Shown one piece after another: positions 1-9,969 of a stretch of DNA of 64,000 bases (its first letter is position 1; each line of letters opens with the position of its first letter). The stretch lies in assembly GCF_042427745.1 (NCBI RefSeq), contig NZ_JBHMFA010000005.1. One strand, 5' to 3'. A model generated the notes under the pieces. It did no database searches. It was not told the DNA's origin and saw only the letters and a program-made list of their open reading frames with translations. A program made the position numbers and the translations under genes. The stretch is from Algibacter miyuki (lineage in GTDB: Bacteria; Bacteroidota; Bacteroidia; Flavobacteriales; Flavobacteriaceae).

Positions 1-674
1 ATATATAAAGGCGTATGCGGACGCATAAAACCAGTCATCAAAAAGAAAGGTTTATCATGCTTTTGAGAGAGTTGATCTACAGCCCATTCAGCCGCTTTAT
101 AATCACTCATTTCATTTTCCGGTTTATTTATAGGCCCCCAATCCAAAAGCCCTTTTGAACCAAACCAATTTAGTCTTTTCTTTTTTCCATTTTCATCAAA
201 ATTGAAGTCCCATGAACCACGCCCGTGAGATACATCAACGGTTTCCTCGGGAACGTGGTGATGAAGAAGCTTTCCAGCAGCCATCGTCTTATAGCCATAA
301 TCTGAAAAATATTGATAAATAAGTGAAGACCCTTTCCTTTTAGCTGCATTAACAACTTCCTCATCCTTTCTTTGTAAACTTCCTTCAATTCCAAAACCTA
401 GGTTATGATAGTACATTCCAGACATGACACTTGCTCGCGAAGGTCCACAAACCGCATATTGACAATGGGCTGAATTAAAAAATGTGCCTTGAGAAGCCAA
501 CGCATCCATATTAGGTGTAATGGTTTGGTTATTGCCCATATAGCCTGCCCAGTCATTCAAATCATCTACCGCAATAAAAAGTACATTCGGTTTTTTTTCT
601 GTTTTTACTTTTTTAGATGAAGAACAGCTTACAATAAGTACTAAACTTATAAAAAGGAGAAGGAATCGTTTCAT
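1..674 (-). CDS. S1-family sulfatase, lipoprotein (3' end cut by window edge)
   Basis: Partial type I sulfatase, which would hydrolyse sulfate esters on a glycan. About 224 N-terminal residues are present and the frame is still open at base 1. The start at 674 gives a lipoprotein signal with lipobox Cys17, so it is probably anchored in the periplasm or outer membrane. Metal-binding Asp37-Asp38 (VDDLNDW) and the formylglycine motif C76-G-P-S-R80 are visible, so the enzyme should need anSME-type maturation. The VDDLNDW and CQYAVCGPSR blocks resemble iduronate-2-sulfatase-like (S1_7) enzymes. The active-site block is nearly identical to that of the sulfatase at 9970-11328, so the two are recent paralogues. 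It is the last visible gene of the minus-strand operon, 43 bp after its neighbour. Substrate position is unknown. Confidence 0.92.
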   Translation of the reverse strand, partial: MKRFLLLFISLVLIVSCSSSKKVKTEKKPNVLFIAVDDLNDWAGYMGNNQTITPNMDALASQGTFFNSAHCQYAVCGPSRASVMSGMYYHNLGFGIEGSLQRKDEEVVNAAKRKGSSLIYQYFSDYGYKTMAAGKLLHHHVPEETVDVSHGRGSWDFNFDENGKKKRLNWFGSKGLLDWGPINKPENEMSDYKAAEWAVDQLSQKHDKPFFLMTGFMRPHTPLY

Positions 675-717
675 AGAATATTATTATCAAATGTTATAAT
701 CTTTATTTTTTAATGTC

Positions 718-2319
718 TTATTTCAACCAAGCGGGAATAGCATCGTTTGTCTCCCACTTTTTTACTAACTCATCCAAATTATCACCTTCCCATTCAGTTG
801 AACCAGCCGGTATAGCATCCTGTTTTGGTAACCACTTTTTATGTGCTTTAATAACCTCTGCATATTCTGGATTATTTGCTAGATTAGTATGTTCTCCTGG
901 ATCTGTTTTATGATTGTATAATTCTTCACCTCCATTACGATATCGAATATATCTCCAATCGTTACTTCTTACCGCGTGATTTTTGTAATACCATGTGGTT
1001 AATACAGAACGGTCTTCTTTTTTCTTCGGATTATTAATAAGCGACACCATACTTTTGCCTTCTAATTTTGGTAAACTAGGAAGATTACAGAGTTCTGTTA
1101 AGGTAGGATACACATCTAAAAGACTTACCACTTGACTACTTTTTTGGCCGTTGTTTTTATTATTTGGTACTTTAAAATACAAAGGTACTTTTGTGGCTTC
1201 TTCCCAAAGGGCTTGTTTTCTGAAATGTCTTTTTTCGCCTAAATGCTGGCCGTGATCTGACCATAACACAACGATGGTGTTTTTACCGTTCGGACTTTTT
1301 TCTAACGCATCGATAACCTTTCCTATTTGCTCATCGACAAACGTGACACACGCTAAATACGATTGCACCAACTCTGGTAAAATTTCTTTTCTCTGAGTCA
1401 CATCACCCCAACCACCTCTTGGCGTATAACCATAAGCGATAGCTTTTCCCATAATAGGAATATCTTCAAACTCATTTTCGGGAACTTCGGGCACTACAAT
1501 ATCTTCAATAGGATATAAATCGAAATATTTTTTTGGTGCACTGTACGGTACATGCGGACGAATAAAACCAACGGCCATAAAAAATGGTTTCTCTTGTTTT
1601 TCGTTAAGTTTATCAATCGCCCAATTGGCTATTTGCTCATCGTACATGCCTTTTTCAGGAATATCTTCGTCTTCTAAAGGACCTCCGCATAAAGAATAGA
1701 ACCGGTTAGTATCTTTATAGTTTTTAATAATATCATCTTCGCCATACAATTGTACCAGTTGTCCGCCATTTTTTGGAAACGGATAAAACATAGTACCTCG
1801 ATATCCAAAACCATTTTCTTTGATGTGGGGTTCCATATTATTCCAGAAATGAGGAGAATATGCTGTCCAGAAATCATCGGTTTTATTCTTATAATCCGAC
1901 TCGCCACTATGGAAAACTTTCCCTGTAGCATAGGTATTATAACCATTGTTTTTAAAATGCTCTGGTAACATACTATGGTTAGCCATAACCGTTTCATAGT
2001 TTTTTTTCATATTAGCCGTAGAACTATACCAACCTGACGATGTTGGATGAATACCACTAAGTATAGAATTTCTAGAAGCCGTACACACAGGTTGCGAAGC
2101 ATGTGCATTTGTAAATAAAACACCCTGCGCAAAAAGCTTATCCATATTGGGTGTTATAGCTTGCGGGTGCCCAAGTAATGCGCTTTCCCAATCGTTTAAA
2201 TCATCTACTGAAATAAAAAGCACATTAGGTTTTGTATCTGCTATAGTATCTTTTTTTTTAGTTGAAGAACAACTTAAAAAAAGTAATATGCTTATAAAAA
2301 CGGTGATGATTTGTTTCAT
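718..2319 (-). CDS. S1-family sulfatase (iduronate-2-sulfatase-like), lipoprotein
   Basis: Full-length 533-residue type I sulfatase. The lipoprotein signal ends at about Cys17 (LFLSC). Asp39-Asp40 are the first metal ligands. C79-T-A-S-R83 is the formylglycine motif in the CxAxR form instead of CxPxR. A later WSDHGQHLGEK block supplies the second Asp/His metal set and the sulfate-binding Lys. Length and the VDDLNDW opening fit the S1_7-like group known from ulvan, carrageenan and GAG loci. It lies 29 bp downstream of the GH43-like gene and 43 bp upstream of the partial sulfatase, so it is co-transcribed. The exact sulfate position cleaved cannot be read from the sequence. Confidence 0.93.
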   Translation of the reverse strand: MKQIITVFISILLFLSCSSTKKKDTIADTKPNVLFISVDDLNDWESALLGHPQAITPNMDKLFAQGVLFTNAHASQPVCTASRNSILSGIHPTSSGWYSSTANMKKNYETVMANHSMLPEHFKNNGYNTYATGKVFHSGESDYKNKTDDFWTAYSPHFWNNMEPHIKENGFGYRGTMFYPFPKNGGQLVQLYGEDDIIKNYKDTNRFYSLCGGPLEDEDIPEKGMYDEQIANWAIDKLNEKQEKPFFMAVGFIRPHVPYSAPKKYFDLYPIEDIVVPEVPENEFEDIPIMGKAIAYGYTPRGGWGDVTQRKEILPELVQSYLACVTFVDEQIGKVIDALEKSPNGKNTIVVLWSDHGQHLGEKRHFRKQALWEEATKVPLYFKVPNNKNNGQKSSQVVSLLDVYPTLTELCNLPSLPKLEGKSMVSLINNPKKKEDRSVLTTWYYKNHAVRSNDWRYIRYRNGGEELYNHKTDPGEHTNLANNPEYAEVIKAHKKWLPKQDAIPAGSTEWEGDNLDELVKKWETNDAIPAWLK

Positions 2320-2348
2320 AATTAATTTATTAAGTATAATGTTATTTG

Positions 2349-3326
2349 TTATTTTTCGAGTTTTGCTACTCCAATTCCAAATTCTCCTGAAACTGAATAA
2401 TAGAGATATACATCCTTATTATCAATTAAAATAGCAGGATCTCTTAATTCGTGTAATGGTTTTCTAGAAAAGCCTTTTACCGATTTTTGAATAGGAAGAT
2501 TAACACCCTCATAATCCATTTTTGGTTTTAAAACTTCTTTTGGAGCATTAGCCTTCCAACCTTGCCACGAATCTTCAGAAAGATCGACTTCGCAACTTAG
2601 TATTCGTTCTGGAGCATCTCCTTTTTGAGAATAAAACACCTCTAATTTATCGCCATTTAATTTTAAGGCTGTATGCCTAGCATTAGGTAAAATCAAAGCG
2701 CCCTTCTTAAAGGCTTTCATACCATCTTCAGATTGATAAAACGTGCCTTTTACTAAAGCATAATAATTGGATTTGTATTTAAAAACACGGAAATAAGAAG
2801 GCCCCAAAACAGTTTCAGAAGCTATAAAATCCAATCCGTTTTTTGAAGTACTGAAAAATGTTTTTTGTCCTGATTTGTCTTGATTGTATCCATGAAAATA
2901 CATTCTAATGGTTTTAGTTTCTTCATCTATAATAACATCTGGAGAAGCAATATGTCCTTTGGCTGCTGTTTTATCGATATGCAGTACGCCTGGTTTATAT
3001 ACCGTCCAAGGCCCAGTTGGACTATCAGAATACGCCAAGCGAATAAATTTTCCATGATGGTGGGCAAAGTACATATAGTATTGACCTAAAGGATTTTCAA
3101 TCCAATCGGGAACTTTTATCACTGAAGGCCCATTTATATTTTCGCCTAATCGCCCCTCTAAACCTTCCATTTCTGGATAAATCATCAAATTATTTTCTGA
3201 GCGTACAAAGACATTTTCATATCCTTTTTTAGTACTAGAAGTAGATCCACAACCTATAGCTCCTATAAAAACAAGAAAACAACCAAACCAGTATAATTTA
3301 TTTTTAGATATCATTTTATTTTTCAT
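2349..3326 (-). CDS. GH43-like five-bladed beta-propeller lipoprotein
   Basis: Predicted secreted lipoprotein (lipobox near GAIGCGS) with repeated motifs of a five-bladed propeller: ENINGPSVIKVPDWI, YYMYFAHHHGKFIRLAY, a GHIASPDV block, LGPSYFRVFKY and a C-terminal HELRDPAIL block with conserved Asp. These fit the GH43/GH117 fold (clan GH-F-like), but I cannot name a family or substrate. A paralogue with the same motifs lies at 24407-26335. The longest frame starts at a TTG at 3335. The ATG at 3326 is preferred (another ATG is at 3314), and it overlaps the end of the upstream GH gene by 11 bp, which suggests translational coupling. Confidence 0.75.
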   Translation of the reverse strand: MKNKMISKNKLYWFGCFLVFIGAIGCGSTSSTKKGYENVFVRSENNLMIYPEMEGLEGRLGENINGPSVIKVPDWIENPLGQYYMYFAHHHGKFIRLAYSDSPTGPWTVYKPGVLHIDKTAAKGHIASPDVIIDEETKTIRMYFHGYNQDKSGQKTFFSTSKNGLDFIASETVLGPSYFRVFKYKSNYYALVKGTFYQSEDGMKAFKKGALILPNARHTALKLNGDKLEVFYSQKGDAPERILSCEVDLSEDSWQGWKANAPKEVLKPKMDYEGVNLPIQKSVKGFSRKPLHELRDPAILIDNKDVYLYYSVSGEFGIGVAKLEK

Positions 3327-4755
3327 TTTTATCAAAGTATTCTATAAGCCCATAAATATTAATATTTAATGCTTTCATTTTTTCCATCATTGGTGTCCAA
3401 ATTTCATATTCATTACTAACAATTCCTTTATTAGCATCTACATTTGAAGGATCGACACCTTTGGCCGTTGGGTCGTTATCTTGATATTTAAAGTAATGCC
3501 AACCTACACAGTTTTTCGATTCTATTAAAGCCAAGTTATAATTTTGATAAAACAAACCACGATCTTCTTGTGTACGTACAATCCAACCTGCTCCACTAGT
3601 GTTACCCATACCAGAATCTTCACCTTTAACATAGTACTCTGTAACTAAGAATGGCTTGTTTGCCCATTTTCCCCAATTCCTCATATCCTCAAAATCTGGA
3701 GTCCAATGGTTGTAATAATTAATTGAAATAACGTCTAAATATTTCCCTGCTGTTTTCATAAATTCAGGATGATTTCTCTCCGAACTATAAAAACGAGAAC
3801 CAATATACATATGATTAGGGTCGTACTTTTTTATTGCTGAAGACACTACAGAAAAATATTTATCGGCCACAAAAGCCATAAATAATTCGCGATGTTCATC
3901 GGTGATTTGCTTTTTAGTAATACCATGGTTTACCAACCATTTACTTGCAGCTAAATATCCGAAATCATCTTTAGGTAATTTTAAATAATTATCTAGAGCT
4001 TTAAATTTAAAAGGCATTTCATTATCTGAAAAATGACCAAATAAATTAGGATCATCCTTATATTTTAAAAGTTTTTTAGCGTGTTGATCACAAAAAGTTT
4101 CAAATTCTGGATCAAAAACAAAAATAGCATCTTCCGGGTATCCTGTATGCCCTGGTTGCTGATGTGTTCCTCCACGTTTACGCCCATAACTACTCATGAA
4201 ATTCCAAATAATAGTATATGGTAATGGTTTTTCTAAGGTTTTATTCGCTTCTACAATTGTCTCTACATCACTCCAAGAACCAGCACAATTAAAACCATTT
4301 TCTTGTAACATATCAACGGTTTCATTAATCCATTTTTTCTTAGTTCCAAACTTTTCAGCAAAAGCGGCTTTGGTTCTTTTTGATTTTCCATTAGTAACAC
4401 CGTTTAATGCAGCATTAAAATATTTATAGCCTAACGGATCAATGCCCCACCAACGATCTCCTATTTTTTTTACATGAAAAAAACCTGTTGCTTCATCCAT
4501 TTGATGCCTTAAATCGCCGCCGTACTTGCTTAGTTTTGGTAATCTTTCTTCAGCATCGAAATCTGAAAGAAACTCTAAAGTCCGTGTCTCAAATGGCTGA
4601 TAATCTTTATAGCTTCTAGTGCCATCTTTATGGTATAATTTCACTTTTGCGTCTACTAAAATAAAGGGTTCTTTGGTATTATTTTGAGCATACACCTTAG
4701 TAACATTCCACCCAAACAGCACAACAACTAAGGCTATAGAAATAATTTGTTTCAT
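3316..4755 (-). CDS. GH50/agarase-like TIM-barrel glycoside hydrolase
   Basis: Secreted protein of 479 residues with a signal peptide ending at about VYAQ. The IGDRWWGIDPLGYKYFNAAL block and the late GAGWIVRTQEDRG and WHYFKYQDND blocks recall GH50 beta-agarases (clan GH-A). The likely acid/base is Glu246 in FSDNE and the likely nucleophile is Glu373 in FLVTEYY. The DNE signature is shared by GH42 and GH50. It sits in the sulfatase operon, 84 bp after the first beta-helix gene, and its stop overlaps the next gene. The assignment to GH50 proper is uncertain, since overall similarity looks distant and a related unnamed GH-A family is equally likely. It may act on galactose or uronate linkages of the target glycan. 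Confidence 0.72.
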   Translation of the reverse strand: MKQIISIALVVVLFGWNVTKVYAQNNTKEPFILVDAKVKLYHKDGTRSYKDYQPFETRTLEFLSDFDAEERLPKLSKYGGDLRHQMDEATGFFHVKKIGDRWWGIDPLGYKYFNAALNGVTNGKSKRTKAAFAEKFGTKKKWINETVDMLQENGFNCAGSWSDVETIVEANKTLEKPLPYTIIWNFMSSYGRKRGGTHQQPGHTGYPEDAIFVFDPEFETFCDQHAKKLLKYKDDPNLFGHFSDNEMPFKFKALDNYLKLPKDDFGYLAASKWLVNHGITKKQITDEHRELFMAFVADKYFSVVSSAIKKYDPNHMYIGSRFYSSERNHPEFMKTAGKYLDVISINYYNHWTPDFEDMRNWGKWANKPFLVTEYYVKGEDSGMGNTSGAGWIVRTQEDRGLFYQNYNLALIESKNCVGWHYFKYQDNDPTAKGVDPSNVDANKGIVSNEYEIWTPMMEKMKALNINIYGLIEYFDKNEK

Positions 4756-4839
4756 TGTAATTTAATTTTTGTTGTTACTTTCTTGTAACCATTAGTATAA
4801 TAATTTGAGCTGACTTTCTTAATTTAATAATTGCGCCCT

Positions 4840-6339
4840 TTATTTAATATCAGGCCACATTATCTGAATAACGTGTTCTGCTTCTGAAGTTGAAAAATTT
4901 CTACGTTTACCAACCTTTTTAATTTCTTTTATTTTTGATTTTAAATCCTTTTTATCACGAACAGATTCAAATGCGTTAAAATCTATAAATTCACTCCCGT
5001 ATAATATATTTCCTGTAAATGTATTATTACTCGTTTCTCCTAACTTTAAAAAATTAGAAGTTCCTTCATTGTAAAAAATATTATCTTTTAATACCGTTTT
5101 ATCTGGCCAGACATCTCCCCAATGTTTATACCACATCATAACATCATCAATTTCAGCATCTGTTACAAAAAGATTCTTGGAAATTTCGGTGTTTGTAATA
5201 TTCCCTGAAAAACGAATCATGTGATGCTTTTCATCTTGAAAAATATTATTCCGAATAATGGTACCATCATTAAAAGCATTTACAACTTTTCCCCACGAGC
5301 AAACCAATAATCCCCCCCAATCGTTATGATGGCTGTAGTTATATTGTATGATTGTGTTTTTACATAAATAATCGCTATCAAATCCGCTGGCATCAATATC
5401 TCCTTCATTATAAACGGTATAACAAGCTTCATTATATTGCCATAAAGCATCATCACAATTATAAGGATATGATGCATTACCAGTGGTTTTAGAACTACAT
5501 TTAACAAATAGGTTGTTCTGCACCAAAGGCGCTTTAGCTACTCGTGTAACCAAACCATTTCCGCCTATATTTTCAAATTTTGAATTTTCAATAATGATAT
5601 TATAACTTGGAAACCAATTGTTCACTCTTCCGTCTTTACACAACTCGCCAAACTTAGAGTCCATGTCTCGTGTTCTCCAAAACGATTGATTTATAAATCC
5701 GCCACGATCTACATTTAAGAAATAACAATTATTAACATAAATACCATCAAAATTGGTTGGTATTCTATTTTCGGGGATACTATCGGCAATAATGTTAAAA
5801 AACAAACCGCCATTAGTTCTTGTTTTTAGAGAACCATTAACATTGGATATTTTTAAGTTTTCGAACTTAAAACCCTTTAAAGTCCCTGCGTCTTTTCCTA
5901 AAATTAAAATACCTGCTTTTTGTGTTGGTCTCGCAGGGTTTCCTTTTTCAAAATTCTGTACTTCTAGATTCCTAATTTCCCAATATTCTTGATTATACAG
6001 CATGATACTAGCAGACATGGCATTGTTTTCACCACTTTTCCCCTGTGCATCTATTATAGGTAATTGCCCCGCACCATAAGCACTAATTACAATTGGATTT
6101 CCTGCTTTACCGTTTCCTTTTGGTTTCAATGTTCCTGTCCAATTTCCGCCTCTTTTAAATAGAATAGTATCTCCTGGAGTAAACGTTTGAGCATTAATAT
6201 GTTTCAAACTCCTAAAAGCATTATTTTCGCTGGTTCCTGTATAGCTATCATTTCCTCCAACATTATCTACATAATATTGGGTTTGAGCATGACCTAAGCA
6301 AGCAAAACTTAATAAAACTAAAAGGAATCTATTTTTCAT
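4840..6339 (-). CDS. Right-handed parallel beta-helix protein, candidate polysaccharide lyase or hydrolase
   Basis: Secreted 499-residue protein (signal ending near GHAQ) with an Asn/Ile-rich beta-helix pattern (repeats such as NNCYFLN, IIENSKFENIGGNG, IRNNIFQD). It has the N-terminal YYVDNVGGND block found in right-handed beta-helix enzymes. It ends right after the helix, without a T9SS tail or carbohydrate-binding module. It is a close paralogue of the next gene (6353-8659), 13 bp away, so the pair looks like a tandem duplication. Beta-helix folds occur in PL6 and PL1 lyases and GH28 and GH82 hydrolases, but I see none of their diagnostic catalytic motifs. The GH88 partner in the operon argues for a lyase. 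Family and reaction are unassigned. Confidence 0.7.
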   Translation of the reverse strand: MKNRFLLVLLSFACLGHAQTQYYVDNVGGNDSYTGTSENNAFRSLKHINAQTFTPGDTILFKRGGNWTGTLKPKGNGKAGNPIVISAYGAGQLPIIDAQGKSGENNAMSASIMLYNQEYWEIRNLEVQNFEKGNPARPTQKAGILILGKDAGTLKGFKFENLKISNVNGSLKTRTNGGLFFNIIADSIPENRIPTNFDGIYVNNCYFLNVDRGGFINQSFWRTRDMDSKFGELCKDGRVNNWFPSYNIIIENSKFENIGGNGLVTRVAKAPLVQNNLFVKCSSKTTGNASYPYNCDDALWQYNEACYTVYNEGDIDASGFDSDYLCKNTIIQYNYSHHNDWGGLLVCSWGKVVNAFNDGTIIRNNIFQDEKHHMIRFSGNITNTEISKNLFVTDAEIDDVMMWYKHWGDVWPDKTVLKDNIFYNEGTSNFLKLGETSNNTFTGNILYGSEFIDFNAFESVRDKKDLKSKIKEIKKVGKRRNFSTSEAEHVIQIMWPDIK

Positions 6340-6352
6340 TTTATAAAGTTTC

Positions 6353-8659
6353 TTATTTTTTAATTACTTTTTCAACACTTAAATCCCCATGAGTATTTTT
6401 AACTTGAACAAAATAAACTCCTGTTTCGAAAGCAGAAATATCGACCGTAAAACGATTTGAATTCACATTATTGTTACTATAAAGCACACTTCCATTTATT
6501 GAAAATATGTTCACATTACTTATTTCTGAATTTGAAGTTTGTATTACAAATGAATTTTGAGTAGGATTTGGATAAACCGTAAATTTAGATTCAATCACAG
6601 CTTCATTTTGAACACTCAATGTTGCGCCTTCAATGATACTTAAATAAGCCACAATGCCTGTCCCTTCTTTAGCCTTTATTTTAAAAGCATTACTAGAAGA
6701 TGTTGCTGCCGACAAATTAAAAGAAACAAGATCATCATTCGCTTCTAATTGCTCTTGTATATAATCGGTAACGTTAATATGGACATCTTGAAAAACAGCT
6801 TCAGTATCTCCCGGTGTAGAAAAACTACCAATTAATGCCGATGCTACTGGTGCTTTATTCCATGTTAAGGTACCTTCCTCCCAGGAATCGTCAACGACTT
6901 TACGAACATTTACATTAAAGTCTGATGAACCAGAAAGGTTTCCTGAAACGTGTAATATCGCAGAGCTTATGGCGTTGTAATCTTTGATGTCAAATTTCAA
7001 AAAAACGTCTCTTATATAATTTTCGTTATTACTACCACTTTGTTTTATTTCCATAAGTGGCCCATTCAAATTATCATCTGCATACGTACCGCCTCTTACA
7101 TAACTATCTTCTTTTACAGAAACATTAACTTGTGTAGGAATATCAACTATTGTAGAATTTACACCTTCATCCCATATAATATTAATAACATTTTCTGCTT
7201 GCGATACTAAAAGTTCACTACGATTACCAATAGCTCTCACTTGATCAATTTTAGACTCTAGATCTGCCTCATCTTCACTTTTACTAGGTACAAAATCGGT
7301 AAAATCACTAAATTCATTTCCGAATAATACATTTCCTAAAAACGAATTATCAATGGTACTCCCTATTGTTAAAAAATCGGGAGTACCTTCATTATAAAAA
7401 ATATTATCGTTGATTTCTGTTTTTTCTGGCCATGTACCTCCCCAGTGCTTATACCACATCATTTCTTGATCAATTTTAGCATCGGTAATAAAAAGATTAT
7501 TAAAAATTGTAGAATTGGTGATATTACCAGAAAACCGAATCATATGGTTACTTTCATCCTGAAAAACATTTTTTTGTACTACCGTACCATCATTAAAAGC
7601 ATTGGTTAAACCAGAATTGGAACACACCAACAATCCACCCCAATCATTATGATGGCTGTAATTATATTCTATAGTTGTGTTTTTACACATGTAATCGCTA
7701 TCAAACCCACTAGCATCGGCATCGCCATCGTTGTAAACGGTATAGCAAGCTTCATTATATTGCCACAAAGCGTTATCACAATTGTATGGGTAAGAGGCGT
7801 TACCTGTAGTTTTTAATCCATTTTTCACAAATAAATTGTGCTTTACTAAAGGCGCTTCGGCCACACGTATTACCAATCCGTTACCACCTATATTTTCAAA
7901 CTTTGAATTTTCAACAACAATATTGTAGCTAGGATACCATCTATTAGTTGTTCCGTCAAGATTTTCTTCTCCAAAATTGGAAGTTAAATCGCGTCTACTC
8001 CAATAAGATTGATTTAAAAAACCGCCACGATCTACATCCAGAAAATAGCAATTATTAACATGAATACCATCAAAATTTGTTGGTAACCTATCGGCCACTT
8101 TCCCTGTACTAATATCAAAGAAAATACCGCCATTTTCCCTAGTTTCTAAAGAGCCGTTTACCTTGTTAATTTTTAAATTCTCTAATTTGAAATCATGTAA
8201 TGTTCCATAGTCTTTTCCTAAAACTAGAATCCCCGCTTTTTCAATGGGATTGGTTGGATTACCAGGTTCTAAGTTTCGGACTTCTATATCTCTAATTTCC
8301 CAATATTCTTGATTAAATAATATAATGGCTGCCGACATGTAATCTGAATATGCTTGAATTCCTCCGCCATCAATTATTGGTAAATCTCCAGAGCCATAAG
8401 ATCCAATTACAATTCTACTTCCTACAGCACCACTACCTAAAGGACGTAATGTGCCTGTCCACTCACCGCCTTTTTTAAAAAGGATAGCATCTCCTGCTGA
8501 AAATGTTAGTGTATTTATTTTTGTTAAACTTTGGAAAGCAGTAGCCTCGCTTGTACCCAAATTAGTATCATCTCCTCCAACATTATCTACATAATAATTA
8601 GTCTGAGCCCAGCTTATGCATGTAGACCATAACAAGGCAAAAAGTAGTATATTTTTCAT
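6353..8659 (-). CDS. Right-handed beta-helix protein with CBM96/DNRLRE-like domain and T9SS tail
   Basis: Secreted 768-residue protein. A signal peptide (to about SWAQ) is followed by a beta-helix (roughly residues 20-500). Next comes a DNRLRE/CBM96-like beta-sandwich (roughly 510-680, with EDSYVRGG, FLKFDI and TLTWNKAP blocks). A type A T9SS sorting domain ends the protein (VYPNPTQNSF to SVEKVIKK). It is therefore likely surface-exposed or released. The helix part is highly similar to its tandem neighbour at 4840-6339 and to 26353-28797. CBM96-type domains were described attached to an alginate-active enzyme, which fits uronate binding. The catalytic family is not recognised. Gap to the AP-like gene upstream is 119 bp. 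Confidence 0.75.
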   Translation of the reverse strand: MKNILLFALLWSTCISWAQTNYYVDNVGGDDTNLGTSEATAFQSLTKINTLTFSAGDAILFKKGGEWTGTLRPLGSGAVGSRIVIGSYGSGDLPIIDGGGIQAYSDYMSAAIILFNQEYWEIRDIEVRNLEPGNPTNPIEKAGILVLGKDYGTLHDFKLENLKINKVNGSLETRENGGIFFDISTGKVADRLPTNFDGIHVNNCYFLDVDRGGFLNQSYWSRRDLTSNFGEENLDGTTNRWYPSYNIVVENSKFENIGGNGLVIRVAEAPLVKHNLFVKNGLKTTGNASYPYNCDNALWQYNEACYTVYNDGDADASGFDSDYMCKNTTIEYNYSHHNDWGGLLVCSNSGLTNAFNDGTVVQKNVFQDESNHMIRFSGNITNSTIFNNLFITDAKIDQEMMWYKHWGGTWPEKTEINDNIFYNEGTPDFLTIGSTIDNSFLGNVLFGNEFSDFTDFVPSKSEDEADLESKIDQVRAIGNRSELLVSQAENVINIIWDEGVNSTIVDIPTQVNVSVKEDSYVRGGTYADDNLNGPLMEIKQSGSNNENYIRDVFLKFDIKDYNAISSAILHVSGNLSGSSDFNVNVRKVVDDSWEEGTLTWNKAPVASALIGSFSTPGDTEAVFQDVHINVTDYIQEQLEANDDLVSFNLSAATSSSNAFKIKAKEGTGIVAYLSIIEGATLSVQNEAVIESKFTVYPNPTQNSFVIQTSNSEISNVNIFSINGSVLYSNNNVNSNRFTVDISAFETGVYFVQVKNTHGDLSVEKVIKK

Positions 8660-8778
8660 TTGCTTATAATTTATTTGTTAACCCATGTAATGGGCAGAGA
8701 TAATTTGTTTTTTTTGACCATAACGCACTAATGAAATTCAGTTTAACCAAATAATCTTTAGAGTGAGTTTCTAGTTTT

Positions 8779-9903
8779 TCATTGTACCTGTTCTAATATT
8801 TTTTCTTGTTGAATAACAAAATGATTGAAGTTATCACCTGCAGGTGTAGTGTGCCATTGGCCCAAATCATCTATAGTGATAAATCCATATTTGGTAAGGA
8901 GAGCTTTCTTTTCCTCGGATAAATTATGAGCTTCAATCAATACTTTATTGAGACGTTTAATATTTTCAGGAACTATTGGAGTCGTGCCTTGATTACTTAT
9001 AAATGCTTCGGATAAAACTCGTCCGACAGATAATTCTGGTATCTTCCTGTTTAGGATGTTGGTAATAGTTGGTGCAATATCAATAATCTCGCAATACTCA
9101 AAAGTAGCATCCTTCTTAATACCAGGCCCAACCATCAAAAGTGGTGTAACACTAGATTTAGGACTGTATGGGTCGTGCCAACCTTCATCGGCTTGCCCAT
9201 TATCACTACAAATTATAAGTACCGTGTTCTCCCATTTATTATTATCTTTTAAATATTGTACAAACCGTCCTAACTGACGGTCTGCCTCTGTAACGGCTTT
9301 TCTATAAGGAGACGCTTTATGCCAGATATTACGATGATACGGTTCGTCCTCTGTCCAGTTTTTTGACACTCTAAGCCCTTCGATTCCGGAACGCTGAAGA
9401 TGAACACGCATAAACTTAGGGTCGGAAACTTCCATAATTTCCTTACTTAAATTAATAACCAAAGCATCAGGATTAAAAGAACTTGAAAGATAAGTACCAA
9501 ATCCTTCGCTGACGTCTTGATATGCACGGGCATTAACTATAAAAGCGGTCTCTTTATCCTTGAAAGCATGTTGTATCATTGATTTTCGAACCTCATCCTT
9601 TCCAATAAAAGGCGTTCCCGCCATTAGCATTGGGTTCGGCATAGAGCACGACCATGGATAAGCATTGCTCTTCTCAGGATGTCCTGGTAACGTTAGGTGC
9701 ATTTCTTTATAATAACTGCCCTGTGTTTTCAGTGCATTGAAATTCGGCATATCAATTCTTGCCGGAGCTTCAGGAGACAAACCATCTATAATAAATAAGA
9801 TGACACGCTCAGGCGAAGGATCTTTTGTTGTTGCATAACTGGTATTCACAGCAAAAATCAAAAAGAGTATTATAATAAGGTTTTTAATTCTCAATAGAAT
9901 CAT
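8779..9903 (-). CDS. Alkaline-phosphatase-superfamily, sulfatase-like protein with altered active-site motif
   Basis: Secreted protein of 374 residues (signal MILLRIKN to SYA), shorter than the S1 sulfatases around it. It keeps alkaline phosphatase superfamily landmarks: an N-terminal metal Asp40 (FIIDGLSPEA), a CSDNGQ block for the second metal site and DIAPTI near the C-terminus. The expected C/S-x-P-x-R formylglycine motif is not intact. At the expected place I read C86-S-M-P-N-P91 before MLMAG, so the motif arginine is a proline. It may be a phosphatase or phosphodiesterase-like member, a sulfatase with another nucleophile, or inactive. It sits between a sulfatase and a beta-helix gene in the operon, so a role on the same glycan is likely. 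Confidence 0.7.
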   Translation of the reverse strand: MILLRIKNLIIILFLIFAVNTSYATTKDPSPERVILFIIDGLSPEAPARIDMPNFNALKTQGSYYKEMHLTLPGHPEKSNAYPWSCSMPNPMLMAGTPFIGKDEVRKSMIQHAFKDKETAFIVNARAYQDVSEGFGTYLSSSFNPDALVINLSKEIMEVSDPKFMRVHLQRSGIEGLRVSKNWTEDEPYHRNIWHKASPYRKAVTEADRQLGRFVQYLKDNNKWENTVLIICSDNGQADEGWHDPYSPKSSVTPLLMVGPGIKKDATFEYCEIIDIAPTITNILNRKIPELSVGRVLSEAFISNQGTTPIVPENIKRLNKVLIEAHNLSEEKKALLTKYGFITIDDLGQWHTTPAGDNFNHFVIQQEKILEQVQ

Positions 9904-9969
9904 AGTTTATGTGTTATCGTATTTTCAATTTTATGTTTATTATTTACTTAAGAATATTCAGAAAAAAAT

